From an uncultured Hyphomicrobiales bacterium (lineage in GTDB: Bacteria > Pseudomonadota > Alphaproteobacteria > Rhizobiales > Aestuariivirgaceae), in assembly GCA_903930095.1 (NCBI GenBank), contig CAIYXE010000663.1, positions 1 through 14,822 of the forward strand: 14,822 bases of DNA. Reading direction: 5' to 3'. The notes under the pieces were generated by a model. That model was not told the DNA's origin. It did not search any database and worked only from the letters and a program-made list of their open reading frames with translations. Made by a program: the position numbers and the translations under genes. Of this stretch, positions 1-7,699 are shown piece after piece; within the stretch, counting starts at the first letter, position 1; each line of letters opens with the position of its first letter.

Positions 1-53
1 AATCTGGAGCGCCGGACCCGCGGCGAAAGCAATCCAGTCGAGTGATTGACGCC

Positions 54-2420
54 ATGACAACAAATACGCTGCATCGCAACACAGCCCCGCCGGCAAGCCG
101 CATTCTCAGACCGGGCATGAAGCGCATGTCTGAGCGGCTGGAGCGCTATCTCGTTCCTGGCGCGGGCTCGGTGACGGTTGAGGTTCGGGCAGGCGATGTG
201 CTCACCCTCACAGACAGCGAGGGCGGCCAGCCCTGTGAGGTGCTGTTTTTCGACCAATCCGGCCGTTGTGACACGGCCTCGCTGGGTGCTGCTGCCGGCT
301 CCCCGGCTGCAGGCTTCATGGCCATGCTGGCGGGAAAAGAGACCGGGGCTGCACGCAGCCTGGCGTTGCTGCGGCGGCGCAACATTGACATTGCGTCAGC
401 GCGCGCCATTCAGCTGTTCGGGGCGTCCAGCCGGGCCTCTTCGCACGCCAGCCTGACGGCTTCCCGTGACGGCCTGTTGATCGTTGCGGCGCCAGGCGCC
501 GACATGTCACCTGCCTCACAGGACACTGCCACGCCCATTGAATTGCGAATAAAGCGGCAAAGCCCGTCGCCGGGCAAGCCGCTGGACATCCTGCCCGTGC
601 CTCTGGCCGATCCGATCCACGATATCCGCATCGCGGCGGCCACGGCCTCTGCCTATCTCGTCAGGGCGGGTGAATACATCCAGGTGATCGACGTCTCTGG
701 GCGCCAGTGCACCGACTTCCAGGCCCTTTCGGCCCGCAAGGTGGACAGGGGCCTCGATTACGCGCTCGACTCGACCGTGACCCGCACGCTGATCGGCCGC
801 AGCTATCCAACACCGGGACTGCCCTCGAAGGCTTTCGACCGGGAGTTCGAGCCCCTGGTGGAGATTGTTCAGGACACTGTGGGCCGCCATGACGCCTTCG
901 CCACGGCCTGCAACAGCCGCTACTACGACGATATGGGCTATCCCGGCCACATCAACTGCACCGACAACTTCAACCAGGCGCTGGCACCTTACGGTGTTGC
1001 CCCGCGCAAGGGCTGGGAAGCGATCAATTACTTCTACAACACCAACATCGACCACCAGAACCAGCTTTATCTCGATGAGCCCTGGTCGAGGCCCGGCGAC
1101 TATGTGCTGATGCGGGCGCTGACCGACATCATCTGTGTCTCCTCCTCCTGCCCGGACGACATCGACGCGGCGAATGCCTGGGAGCCGACCGACATCCACA
1201 TCCGCACCTATGCGGCAACCGAGAAATTCACCAGAGCAGTGGCCTATCGCATGACACCCGACGCCGACGCGCAACTGACCCGCGAAACCGCCTTTCACCC
1301 GCGTTTCTCCGCGCTCACGCGGAACTATGCAGAGTATCGCGGCTACTGGCTCCCCACACGTTTCAACAACGACGGACCCATCGAGGAATACTGGGCCTGC
1401 CGGGAGAAATGCGTGGTTCTCGACCTCTCGCCCCTGCGCAAGTTCGAGGTGACGGGACCCGATGCCGAGGCGCTGCTGCAATATTGCCTGACCCGCGACA
1501 TCCGCAAGCTCTCGACCGGCCAGGTGGTCTATTCCGCCATGTGCTACGAGAACGGTGGCATGATCGACGACGGCACGGTGTTCCGGCTGGGCCAGAACAA
1601 CTTCCGCTGGATCGGTGGCGATGACTACTCAGGCATCTGGCTCAGAGAGCAGGCGGAGAAGATGGGCTACAAGGCCTGGGTCCGCTCCTCGACCGACCAG
1701 CTTCACAACATCGCGGTGCAGGGACCCAACAGCCGCGCATTGCTGAAGGAGATCATCTGGACCTCGGCCGCACAGCCCTCGATCGGCGAGCTCGACTGGT
1801 TCCGCTTCGCTGTGGGCCGCATCGGGCATTTCGAGGGCGCGCCCGTGGTCGTCTCGCGCACCGGCTACACGGGTGAACTCGGCTATGAGATCTTCTGCCA
1901 CCCGAAGGACGCCCTCGCCGTGTTCGACGCGGTGTGGGACGCGGGCCAGAAGCACGGCATCAGGCCGATGGGGCTCGAGGCGCTCGACATGGTCCGCATC
2001 GAGGCCGGATTGATCTTCGCCAACTACGAGTTCGATTCCGAGACCGATCCCTTCGAGGCGGGGATCGGCTTCGCCGTGCCGCTGAAGTCGAAGGCCGATG
2101 ACTTCATCGGCAAGCAGGCGCTGGTCCAGCGCAAGGAACACCCGCGGCGGAAACTCGTCGGCCTCGAGATCGATTCGAACGAGACCGTGGGCCACGGCGA
2201 CTGCGTGCACATCGGCCGCGCCCAGGTGGGTGTCGTCACCTCCGGCATGCGCTCACCCATCCTCGGCAAGAACATCGCCCTCGCCCGCCTCGATGCGCTG
2301 AATGCAGAGCCGGGCACGGATGTTGAGATCGGCAAGCTCGACGGCCTCCAGAAGCGGCTGCCGGCGCGCATCGTGAAGTTCGCGCATTACGACCCGGAGA
2401 AGACGAGGCCACGGTCTTAG
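54..2420 (+). CDS. tdm: Trimethylamine N-oxide demethylase (aldolase), DUF1989-GcvT fusion
   Basis: Converts TMAO to dimethylamine and formaldehyde in the cytoplasm (EC 4.1.2.32). The 788-residue protein has the architecture and length of Tdm. An N-terminal DUF1989-type region runs to about residue 410 and holds cysteines in RQCTDF (Cys219), GHINCTDN (Cys302) and SSSCPDD (Cys366), which are plausible metal ligands. A C-terminal GcvT-type folate domain follows from about residue 425, with NGGMIDDG and RTGYTGELGYEIF, and would capture the released formaldehyde as methylene-THF. The start is uncertain: ATG at 54 is chosen, but GTG at 42 is in frame and neither has a convincing Shine-Dalgarno. 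The gene is alone on the + strand and converges on tmm. Its promoter, if close, lies mostly left of the window. Family assignment is firm. Activity is inferred from the family. Confidence 0.93.
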   Translation: MTTNTLHRNTAPPASRILRPGMKRMSERLERYLVPGAGSVTVEVRAGDVLTLTDSEGGQPCEVLFFDQSGRCDTASLGAAAGSPAAGFMAMLAGKETGAARSLALLRRRNIDIASARAIQLFGASSRASSHASLTASRDGLLIVAAPGADMSPASQDTATPIELRIKRQSPSPGKPLDILPVPLADPIHDIRIAAATASAYLVRAGEYIQVIDVSGRQCTDFQALSARKVDRGLDYALDSTVTRTLIGRSYPTPGLPSKAFDREFEPLVEIVQDTVGRHDAFATACNSRYYDDMGYPGHINCTDNFNQALAPYGVAPRKGWEAINYFYNTNIDHQNQLYLDEPWSRPGDYVLMRALTDIICVSSSCPDDIDAANAWEPTDIHIRTYAATEKFTRAVAYRMTPDADAQLTRETAFHPRFSALTRNYAEYRGYWLPTRFNNDGPIEEYWACREKCVVLDLSPLRKFEVTGPDAEALLQYCLTRDIRKLSTGQVVYSAMCYENGGMIDDGTVFRLGQNNFRWIGGDDYSGIWLREQAEKMGYKAWVRSSTDQLHNIAVQGPNSRALLKEIIWTSAAQPSIGELDWFRFAVGRIGHFEGAPVVVSRTGYTGELGYEIFCHPKDALAVFDAVWDAGQKHGIRPMGLEALDMVRIEAGLIFANYEFDSETDPFEAGIGFAVPLKSKADDFIGKQALVQRKEHPRRKLVGLEIDSNETVGHGDCVHIGRAQVGVVTSGMRSPILGKNIALARLDALNAEPGTDVEIGKLDGLQKRLPARIVKFAHYDPEKTRPRS

Positions 2421-2423
2421 CGC

Positions 2424-2455
2424 AAAAAAAATCGCCGGGATCTGACCCGGCGATT
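2424..2455 (-). terminator. Rho-independent terminator of the dmm-tmm operon
   Basis: In the 71-bp gap between the converging stops of tdm and tmm there is a perfect 10-bp inverted repeat: AATCGCCGGG at 2430-2439 and CCCGGCGATT at 2446-2455, with a 6-nt loop. On the - strand it is followed directly by eight U residues (A8 on the + strand at 2424-2431, two of which also form the end of the stem). It starts 36 nt past the tmm stop, so it should end the dmmDABC-tmm transcript. Read on the + strand, the same stem is followed only by a weak TTCTCTG tract, so termination of tdm here would be less efficient. Confidence 0.88.
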
Positions 2456-2491
2456 CTCTGTGATCAGGCAGCGCAGCCCGGCTCAGGCGGC

Positions 2492-3838
2492 CTACTTCGC
2501 AGGTTCGCGGAGATAGGCCTCCTTGGAATCGTCGAGTGCATCCTTCCACGGCGTATGGTGAACCGGGCTCATGGTGCCGGTCATCAGCGAGCGGTAGGCG
2601 TTGTTGCGGAACCCCATGATGTCGTCCATCTTGTGGTGCTCCCACTCCATGAAGGTCTTGTTCACACCCTCGATGTCAAAGTTCGGATAGTCCGTGGCAT
2701 CGATCAGTTCCTTGACATAGTCGCCCTGGAACCAAATCATGTCTTCGGGCGTGGCGAGCTTCTTCTCGCGCCGCAGCCACTTCTTCCAGTCCTTTATCAT
2801 GGCATCGGCCTTCGGCATCTTGATGCGGCCGAGGATGAGGTCACGCACATACCATGCCTGGGCATCGAACATGTTGAAGGTATAGAACTGGTCCTGCATG
2901 CCGATGAAGAACATCCGCGGATTGTTCTGCCAGACGACGCCCTTGTAGAGATTTTCCGGCCACATGCGGTTCACCGTCTTGAGGCGCAGGTCTTCAGGCA
3001 GGAAGGGGAAATGGTGCTGGTAGCCGGTGCACAGGATGATGGCATCGAAATCCTTGCTGCTGCCATCCTTGAAGTGCGCCGTCTTTCCCTCAAGCTTCTG
3101 CAGCAGCGGGCGCTCCTCGAAGTTGGCGGGCCACTTGAAGCCCATCGGCTTGGAACGGTAGGTCGTGGTGATCGACTTGGCGCCGTACTTCCAGCATTGC
3201 GAGCCGATGTCCTCGGCCGAATAGCTCCGGCCCACGATCAGAATGTCCTTGCCCTTGAACTCCATCGCGTCGCGGAAGTCGTGGGCGTGGAGCACGCGGC
3301 CGTGGAAGGCATCAAGACCGGGGAAGAAGGGCACGTTCGGCGTCGAGAAGTGACCGCTGGCGCAGATCACGTGGTCGAACTCCTCCGTATACATCTTGTC
3401 CTTCGGGCGGTCGTGGACGGTCACCGAGAATTTCTTCTTTTTCTTGTCGTAATCGACCATGCGGACCGGTGAGTTGAAGCGGATCCACTTGCGCACGCCG
3501 GCCTTCTTCACGCGGCCCACGATATAGTCCCAGAGGACGGCGCGGGGCGGATAGGAGGCGATGGGTTTGCCGAAGTGTTCCTCGAAAGTGTAATCCGCAA
3601 ACTCAAGGCACTCCTTCGGGCCATTGGACCAGAGGTAGCGGTACATCGAGCAGTGAACGGGCTCGCCATATTCGTCGAGGCCGGTGCGCCATGTGTATTT
3701 CCAAAGCCCGCCCCAGTCCTCCTGCTTTTCGAAGCAGACGACCTCGGGAATCTGTGCTCCCTTTTTCTTGGCAGACTGGAAGGCGCGAAGCGCCGCCAGT
3801 CCTGAAGGTCCCGCACCGATTACTGCAACTCTGGTCAT
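2492..3838 (-). CDS. tmm: Trimethylamine monooxygenase (bacterial flavin-containing monooxygenase)
   Basis: FAD- and NADPH-dependent oxidation of trimethylamine to TMAO (EC 1.14.13.148). Characterised homologues also S-oxidise dimethyl sulfide to DMSO. The 448-residue product has the FAD motif GAGPSG (8-13), the FMO signature [11 protein letters not shown] (178-188), an NADPH-binding [10 protein letters not shown] (203-212) typical of Tmm rather than of Baeyer-Villiger enzymes, and CTGYQ (270-274). Tyr206 in SYSAED appears to match the tyrosine reported as important in Roseovarius Tmm, a correspondence recalled by motif and not aligned. The start at 3838 is chosen because the FAD fold begins at residue 3 and GGGAGAGG lies just upstream; an in-frame TTG at 3880 would add 14 unconserved residues. 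It is the last gene of its operon, 42 nt after dmmC and followed by the hairpin terminator. Confidence 0.95.
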   Translation of the reverse strand: MTRVAVIGAGPSGLAALRAFQSAKKKGAQIPEVVCFEKQEDWGGLWKYTWRTGLDEYGEPVHCSMYRYLWSNGPKECLEFADYTFEEHFGKPIASYPPRAVLWDYIVGRVKKAGVRKWIRFNSPVRMVDYDKKKKKFSVTVHDRPKDKMYTEEFDHVICASGHFSTPNVPFFPGLDAFHGRVLHAHDFRDAMEFKGKDILIVGRSYSAEDIGSQCWKYGAKSITTTYRSKPMGFKWPANFEERPLLQKLEGKTAHFKDGSSKDFDAIILCTGYQHHFPFLPEDLRLKTVNRMWPENLYKGVVWQNNPRMFFIGMQDQFYTFNMFDAQAWYVRDLILGRIKMPKADAMIKDWKKWLRREKKLATPEDMIWFQGDYVKELIDATDYPNFDIEGVNKTFMEWEHHKMDDIMGFRNNAYRSLMTGTMSPVHHTPWKDALDDSKEAYLREPAK

Positions 3839-3880
3839 GTCCTCTCCCTTGGTGTGTGTTGTGGCGGGCCTTCGCTTCAA

Positions 3881-4924
3881 TCAGTCCGGATAGATGCCCG
3901 GCGTCGTCGGCTGGCCGTCGTCATGTTTCGACAGCCATTCAACCGTCATCGGGCGGTATCGCGTCAGGCCCTTGTAGTCGATGAGTTCCGGCGGAAGATC
4001 GCGCAGCACGCGGTGGAAGCGGCGTCCCCATTTCGGAACGGTGACCAGATCTTCCATCTTGATCAGATAGCAGCGGATCACGAACAGCATGGCGTTCGAG
4101 CGCGGCAGGCGCCACAGGCTCTGCAGCTCGCAGCGCAGGTGCACCTTGCCGCCGACGTTCTCCGGCGTCACCGTGGCGCGGTCCGGACCCCACTTGTGGT
4201 AGTTCTCGGGGCTCGTATCGAGGCGCGGGTTGATCGTCATGGTCCAGTTGAGGCGGCGCACCGGCTTGCCGAGCTGCAGGTTCAGCAGGAACTTGAGCGC
4301 TCTTTCGAAGACGCCGATCTCATGAGCCAGCGGCACGGGGCCGTGCCATTCCATGAAGTTCATGCCGACGTCGAAGTCGAGCGACCAGTCGGCCTGGGTC
4401 GTCACCATGCCGGCATCCATCCAGAGATTGCCATCGCGCTGGTCGACGATGCAGAAGTCGCCCTGCGCCTGGCGGGTGATGAATTCGAGCGGCTCCATCG
4501 GCAGCGTCGATGCGTCGCCGAAGGTGAAGATCTGGTCGATGCCGAGCGGCCTGTTAATCCAGTGCCAACGATCCCCGTCCTTGGTGAGGGTGAAGTGATC
4601 TGGGTATGCCGCGGCCTGATGCTCCATCAGAAGTTCGAGCGTGTCCCATTGCGCGGTCATCATGTGCGGCAGCGCCTGGTAGCGCAGCGGGTCTTCCTTC
4701 AGCACCAGCGCGCGGTCGCGCATCTCTGAGACGTAGTGCTCGTCGACGTCGATGGGGTTGTTGTAGGCATGGCCCGGAGGCCCCGCGGGAACATGCGGCT
4801 CCATGTTCACCGCATACATGTACTTGTCTTCGTGGAACGGGAAGGGAAAGCGCCGGATCGATTCCGGGCTGTTGCGGAAGGTGAAGTCGTTGCGGAAGGT
4901 TTCGTTGCGGAAATTGATGTTCAT
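3881..4924 (-). CDS. dmmC: Dimethylamine monooxygenase heme subunit (oxidative N-demethylase alpha, DUF3445/PF11927)
   Basis: Catalytic subunit of the heme-dependent oxidative N-demethylase, which turns dimethylamine into methylamine and formaldehyde. In the characterised enzyme this subunit is a heme-binding PAS-fold domain and the first PAS domain shown to be an enzyme (established knowledge). The 347-residue protein matches that family by overall sequence character and by its place as fourth gene of a dmmD-A-B-C set. I cannot point to the proximal heme ligand with confidence. No signal peptide or membrane segment is visible. ATG at 4924 is chosen because AGGAGG sits 9 nt upstream; an in-frame TTG at 4948 would lie inside the end of dmmB. 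Symbols follow the published gene order dmmDABC; other work uses alpha/beta/gamma/delta. Confidence 0.88.
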   Translation of the reverse strand: MNINFRNETFRNDFTFRNSPESIRRFPFPFHEDKYMYAVNMEPHVPAGPPGHAYNNPIDVDEHYVSEMRDRALVLKEDPLRYQALPHMMTAQWDTLELLMEHQAAAYPDHFTLTKDGDRWHWINRPLGIDQIFTFGDASTLPMEPLEFITRQAQGDFCIVDQRDGNLWMDAGMVTTQADWSLDFDVGMNFMEWHGPVPLAHEIGVFERALKFLLNLQLGKPVRRLNWTMTINPRLDTSPENYHKWGPDRATVTPENVGGKVHLRCELQSLWRLPRSNAMLFVIRCYLIKMEDLVTVPKWGRRFHRVLRDLPPELIDYKGLTRYRPMTVEWLSKHDDGQPTTPGIYPD

Positions 4925-4933
4925 GGCGGGGAG

Positions 4934-4939
4934 CCTCCT
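4934..4939 (-). promoter_or_regulatory. Shine-Dalgarno of dmmC overlapping the dmmB stop codon
   Basis: On the - strand AGGAGG (4939-4934) is a perfect ribosome binding site 9 nt before the dmmC ATG at 4924. Its first two bases are shared with the TAG stop of dmmB (4940-4938), giving TAGGAGG. A ribosome finishing dmmB therefore sits on the dmmC initiation region, which fits coupled synthesis of reductase and heme subunit. It also rules out the longer start at 4948. Confidence 0.75.
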
Positions 4940-5903
4940 ACAGGTCAAGCGTGACCGCGTTGCCTTTGATGCGTGAGACGCAAATCATGATCTTCTTGCC
5001 CGAGGCTTTGTCGCCCGGCTCAAGGAAGTGGTCATTGTGTTCGAGTGTTCCCTCGCAGGAGATGACGGCCGTCTCGCACTGGCCGCAGGCGCCGCCACGG
5101 CAGAGATAGGGCGCATCGACGCCCGCCGCCTCGACGGCCTCGAGAATGCTCTGATGCGGCGCCACGTCGATGGTGCGGCCGGAGCGGGCCAGATTGACCT
5201 GGAAGGCCCCGCCCGGCGGCGGCGCGAGGAACTCTTCCGAATGGAGGTTCTGCTTCGGCCAGCCCTGGGCGCGCGCCTTGCCCAGAACGCCATTGATCAT
5301 GCCCGCCGGCCCGCAGACATAGAGATGCGTGCCGAGCGGCTGGTTCTCGACGATCGCGTCAACGGGAATGAAGAGCTTCTCCGCGTCGCAATAGACCTTC
5401 ACGCGGTGAGCGCCATAGCGCGCCTGGAGGTCCTTCCAGTATGCACCATGCGTGCGGGTGCGGACGGCGTAGTGGAGTTCGAAGGCCCTGCCCTCACGGT
5501 CCATCTGGTCCATCATCGCGATGAACGGCGTAACGCCGATGCCGCCGGCCATCATCACGTGCTTCCGGCCGCGCTGGTCATAGGGGAACAGGTTCACCGG
5601 CTGGCTGAGGGTGAGACTGTCGCCCTCCTTCAGCGTCTCATGCAGGAAGGCAGAGCCGCCGCGCGAATTCTCCACACGCAGCACGCTGATCTCGTAGCAG
5701 CTCGAATCCGCAGGCGAGGACATCAGCGAATAGGGATTGCGGCGGAGCACCTGGCCGTCGCGCATCGAGACGATGACATGGGCGCCGCCGGAAAAGATCG
5801 GCATGGGCTGGCCGTCGGCCCGCTCGAAGCGGAAGCGCTTCACCTTGTCCGCGACCTGGGTGATCTTCGCGACGCGGACCTTCATTTCGGTGTTGATGGT
5901 CAA
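4938..5903 (-). CDS. dmmB: Dimethylamine monooxygenase reductase subunit (FMN, NADPH, 2Fe-2S)
   Basis: Electron-transfer subunit that passes electrons from NADPH through flavin and a plant-type 2Fe-2S cluster to the heme subunit. The order is that of phthalate-dioxygenase-reductase proteins: a flavin domain with RRNPYSL (54-60), a nicotinamide domain with MMAGGIGVTPF (117-127) and YVCGPAGM (195-202), and a C-terminal ferredoxin domain with Cys268, Cys273, Cys276 and Cys308 (C-x4-C-x2-C-x31-C). At 321 residues the length is normal for the family. The start is taken as TTG at 5903, because GGAGGA lies 9 nt upstream and the codon overlaps the dmmA stop. The alternative ATG at 5885 has no Shine-Dalgarno and would shorten the protein by six residues. 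Reading further upstream only enters dmmA in another frame. Confidence 0.9.
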   Translation of the reverse strand: MTINTEMKVRVAKITQVADKVKRFRFERADGQPMPIFSGGAHVIVSMRDGQVLRRNPYSLMSSPADSSCYEISVLRVENSRGGSAFLHETLKEGDSLTLSQPVNLFPYDQRGRKHVMMAGGIGVTPFIAMMDQMDREGRAFELHYAVRTRTHGAYWKDLQARYGAHRVKVYCDAEKLFIPVDAIVENQPLGTHLYVCGPAGMINGVLGKARAQGWPKQNLHSEEFLAPPPGGAFQVNLARSGRTIDVAPHQSILEAVEAAGVDAPYLCRGGACGQCETAVISCEGTLEHNDHFLEPGDKASGKKIMICVSRIKGNAVTLDL

Positions 5904-6505
5904 GGAAATAATTCCTCCGGCTGGGGCACCGTCCCAGGCTCCTCGGCGTCGATGCAGACGCCCTGGAACGCGCCGATGCGGCGGGAGTAATGGTCGCGCA
6001 CCAGAAGGGACAGCCCGCAGTGGCTGCAGGTGAAGGGGCTGATCCTCACATTGTCGGTGATGCCCTTGCAATGCACGCACTGCACGCGCCGCGCCGCCGA
6101 GCCGCGGTGTTCTGCGTGGATCGACGCATGGTCGACGCCGTGGTTCATGGCCACCTGCATGGCCTGGCCCATGAAACCCTCGGTGCCGGACACATAGATG
6201 CGCGTGCCCATCCTGGCCTGGCCGAGCATCACGTTGAAGCGGTTGAGCAGCACCGGAATGGTGGGCGCCACCCAGAGGCTGTCCGGCCCCAGGGCGGCGA
6301 GTTTCCTGTCATGATCCTCAGCCTTCGAGCCCGAAGCGACATAAAGAATGTCGGATGTCTTCAGGAAATCCCGGCCAGCCTTTGCGGCCTGGTCGATGAG
6401 AGCAAGCGCCCCCTCGCCCTCCAGGGCGAAGAGGTGCCGCCTTGCATTCTGGTCCACGTCCAGCCCGCCGTAGACGGGACGGCTCTTGATGCCTGCAACG
6501 AGCAT
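5900..6505 (-). CDS. dmmA: Dimethylamine monooxygenase small subunit, DmmA family (gamma), zinc-ribbon end
   Basis: Accessory subunit of the dimethylamine N-demethylase complex, 201 residues. Its exact role in the complex is not known to me. The C-terminal part carries two CxxC knuckles, Cys143/146 and Cys160/163, spaced like a zinc ribbon or rubredoxin-type metal site. Residues about 53-134 read like the nicotinamide-binding half of an FNR-type reductase: GTRIYVSGTEG (100-110) parallels GTHLYVCGPAG (191-201) in the neighbouring DmmB, but the usual CGP is changed to SGT, so NADPH binding is probably lost. The ATG at 6505 lies 19 nt after dmmD, with a modest AAGGGAAAG upstream. The stop overlaps the TTG start of dmmB. 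It sits at the expected place in the dmmD-A-B-C order. Confidence 0.85.
   Translation of the reverse strand: MLVAGIKSRPVYGGLDVDQNARRHLFALEGEGALALIDQAAKAGRDFLKTSDILYVASGSKAEDHDRKLAALGPDSLWVAPTIPVLLNRFNVMLGQARMGTRIYVSGTEGFMGQAMQVAMNHGVDHASIHAEHRGSAARRVQCVHCKGITDNVRISPFTCSHCGLSLLVRDHYSRRIGAFQGVCIDAEEPGTVPQPEELFP
5913..5918 (-). promoter_or_regulatory. Shine-Dalgarno supporting the TTG start of dmmB
   Basis: GGAGGA on the - strand (5918-5913) lies 9 nt before TTG 5903-5901 but 27 nt before the first ATG (5885). The TTG shares bases with the dmmA stop as TTGA. The spacing decides in favour of a TTG initiation codon for the reductase, a weaker codon that may be offset by translational coupling. 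Confidence 0.6.
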
Positions 6506-6524
6506 TCAGACAGTCTTTCCCTTG

Positions 6525-7658
6525 CTAGCCGACGGCCGTGCGCTTCTTCTTCTCTGGATCGTCGAAACTGATTGTGTGGGCGATGGCCTTCGCCTTCAAG
6601 GATTTTCCGCGGATCTCGAGCGGGGTGCCCTGCTTGGCATAGGGGAGGTCGAGGCGGGCGATGCCCATGCTCTTCTTGGTGAGCTTGGAATAGCTCGGGC
6701 AGGTGATGACGCCAACCTTGCGGCCGTCGGCCCAGATTTCGTCGCCGAGGTCCGCCGGTCCGTCGGCATCGATCAGCACGCCGAAGATCTTGAAGCGCTC
6801 CTTGCCCTTGAGCTTGTAGTGCTCTTCCGCGCCGCGGAAGCCGGTCTTGCCGGGGCTGACCGTGAAGTCGAGGCCCAGTTCCCACAGCGAATCGCCCGGG
6901 ATCTGGTCCGGGAAGGGATACATCTGCGAATTGTCATAGGGATAGAACAGCAGGTAGCTTTCGACGCGCAGCATGTCGAGCACGCTGAAGCAGCAGGGGA
7001 TGATCCCCATGTCCTTGCCCTTGTCGAGAATCGTGTCCCAGACCATGGGCGCATCCTGGCCGCGCACGAAGATCTCGTAGCCGCGCTCGCCGGTGTAGCC
7101 GGTGCGCGAGATCATGACGGGCGCGCCAAACAGCGTCGTCTGCATATGGTGGAAATACTTCAGGTCACGGATGCCCGGCACGTGCTGGGCAAGGAAATCG
7201 ACCGCGGCGGGGCCCTGCAGCGACAGGTCGTGCAGGTCGTCGTCGAACAGCACGGCGCAGTTGCGGCCCATGGCCTGCTTCACAATCTCCTCATGCGCGG
7301 AGCCCGAGCCATGCACGAGCATCCAGGCGTTGGGACCGGTGCGGTATATGATGCAGTCATCCGTGAACATGCCGCGCTCGTTGAGCATGCAGGCATAGAC
7401 GGACTTGCCGGGGTATACCTTGGACAGGTCACGGGTGGTGATATAGTCAAGCACCGCGATGGCATGCGGGCCAACGAGATGAACCTTCTTCAGGCCCGAG
7501 ACATCCATGAGCCCCGCCTTGGTGCGGATGGCGATATGCTCGGCATAGATGTCCTTGTCATAGGTCCAGGCGGTGCCCATGCCGCTCCAGTCTTCAAGCT
7601 TCGATCCAAGCGCCCGGTGGCGGTCGGCCAGGGCAGAAAATCTCCAGGACAACGGCAT
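6525..7658 (-). CDS. dmmD: GcvT-like folate-binding subunit of the dimethylamine monooxygenase system (delta)
   Basis: Aminomethyltransferase-family protein of 377 residues, which in the oxidative N-demethylase system is the tetrahydrofolate-binding component. It is thought to trap the formaldehyde cleaved from dimethylamine as methylene-THF. GcvT landmarks are visible: the NERGMFTDD segment, equivalent to the region of the catalytic aspartate in T-protein, RTGYTGERGYEIF, and a C-terminal barrel with GKTGFRGAEE. No other glycine-cleavage genes (gcvH, gcvP) are present, which supports the N-demethylase role. It is the first gene of its operon. ATG at 7658 is supported by AGGAGG 6 nt upstream. 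The same fold forms the C-terminal half of Tdm in this window. Confidence 0.88.
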   Translation of the reverse strand: MPLSWRFSALADRHRALGSKLEDWSGMGTAWTYDKDIYAEHIAIRTKAGLMDVSGLKKVHLVGPHAIAVLDYITTRDLSKVYPGKSVYACMLNERGMFTDDCIIYRTGPNAWMLVHGSGSAHEEIVKQAMGRNCAVLFDDDLHDLSLQGPAAVDFLAQHVPGIRDLKYFHHMQTTLFGAPVMISRTGYTGERGYEIFVRGQDAPMVWDTILDKGKDMGIIPCCFSVLDMLRVESYLLFYPYDNSQMYPFPDQIPGDSLWELGLDFTVSPGKTGFRGAEEHYKLKGKERFKIFGVLIDADGPADLGDEIWADGRKVGVITCPSYSKLTKKSMGIARLDLPYAKQGTPLEIRGKSLKAKAIAHTISFDDPEKKKRTAVG

Positions 7659-7664
7659 GAATTC

Positions 7665-7670
7665 CCTCCT
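7665..7670 (-). promoter_or_regulatory. Strong Shine-Dalgarno of dmmD
   Basis: AGGAGG on the - strand (7670-7665) is an ideal site 6 nt before the ATG at 7658. It is the best-spaced ribosome binding site in the window and marks the first gene of the dmm operon. Confidence 0.75.
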
Positions 7671-7699
7671 TCGTTTCCTCTGTGGAACTATTTTTTCCA

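Noticed and set aside
516..1481. 321-codon open frame on the - strand within tdm
   Set aside because: It lies wholly inside the conserved DUF1989 region of tdm and has no recognisable motif.
3430..3446. Run of lysine codons (Tmm residues 132-136) as a possible slippage or frameshift site
   Set aside because: The codons alternate AAG and AAA, so there is no long homopolymer. The frame continues into conserved Tmm sequence on both sides.
2555..3472. 305-codon open frame on the + strand antisense to tmm
   Set aside because: tmm is unmistakable on the other strand. The antisense product shows no domain or start signal.
5904..6080. Upstream extension of the dmmB frame by about 59 codons
   Set aside because: The extra residues are Pro/Arg/His-rich and are the end of dmmA read in another frame, including its zinc-ribbon region. 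They are not part of the reductase family.
6525..7658. True glycine cleavage system T protein
   Set aside because: There is no gcvH or gcvP nearby, and the gene leads the dmmDABC set, so the folate subunit of the N-demethylase is the better reading.
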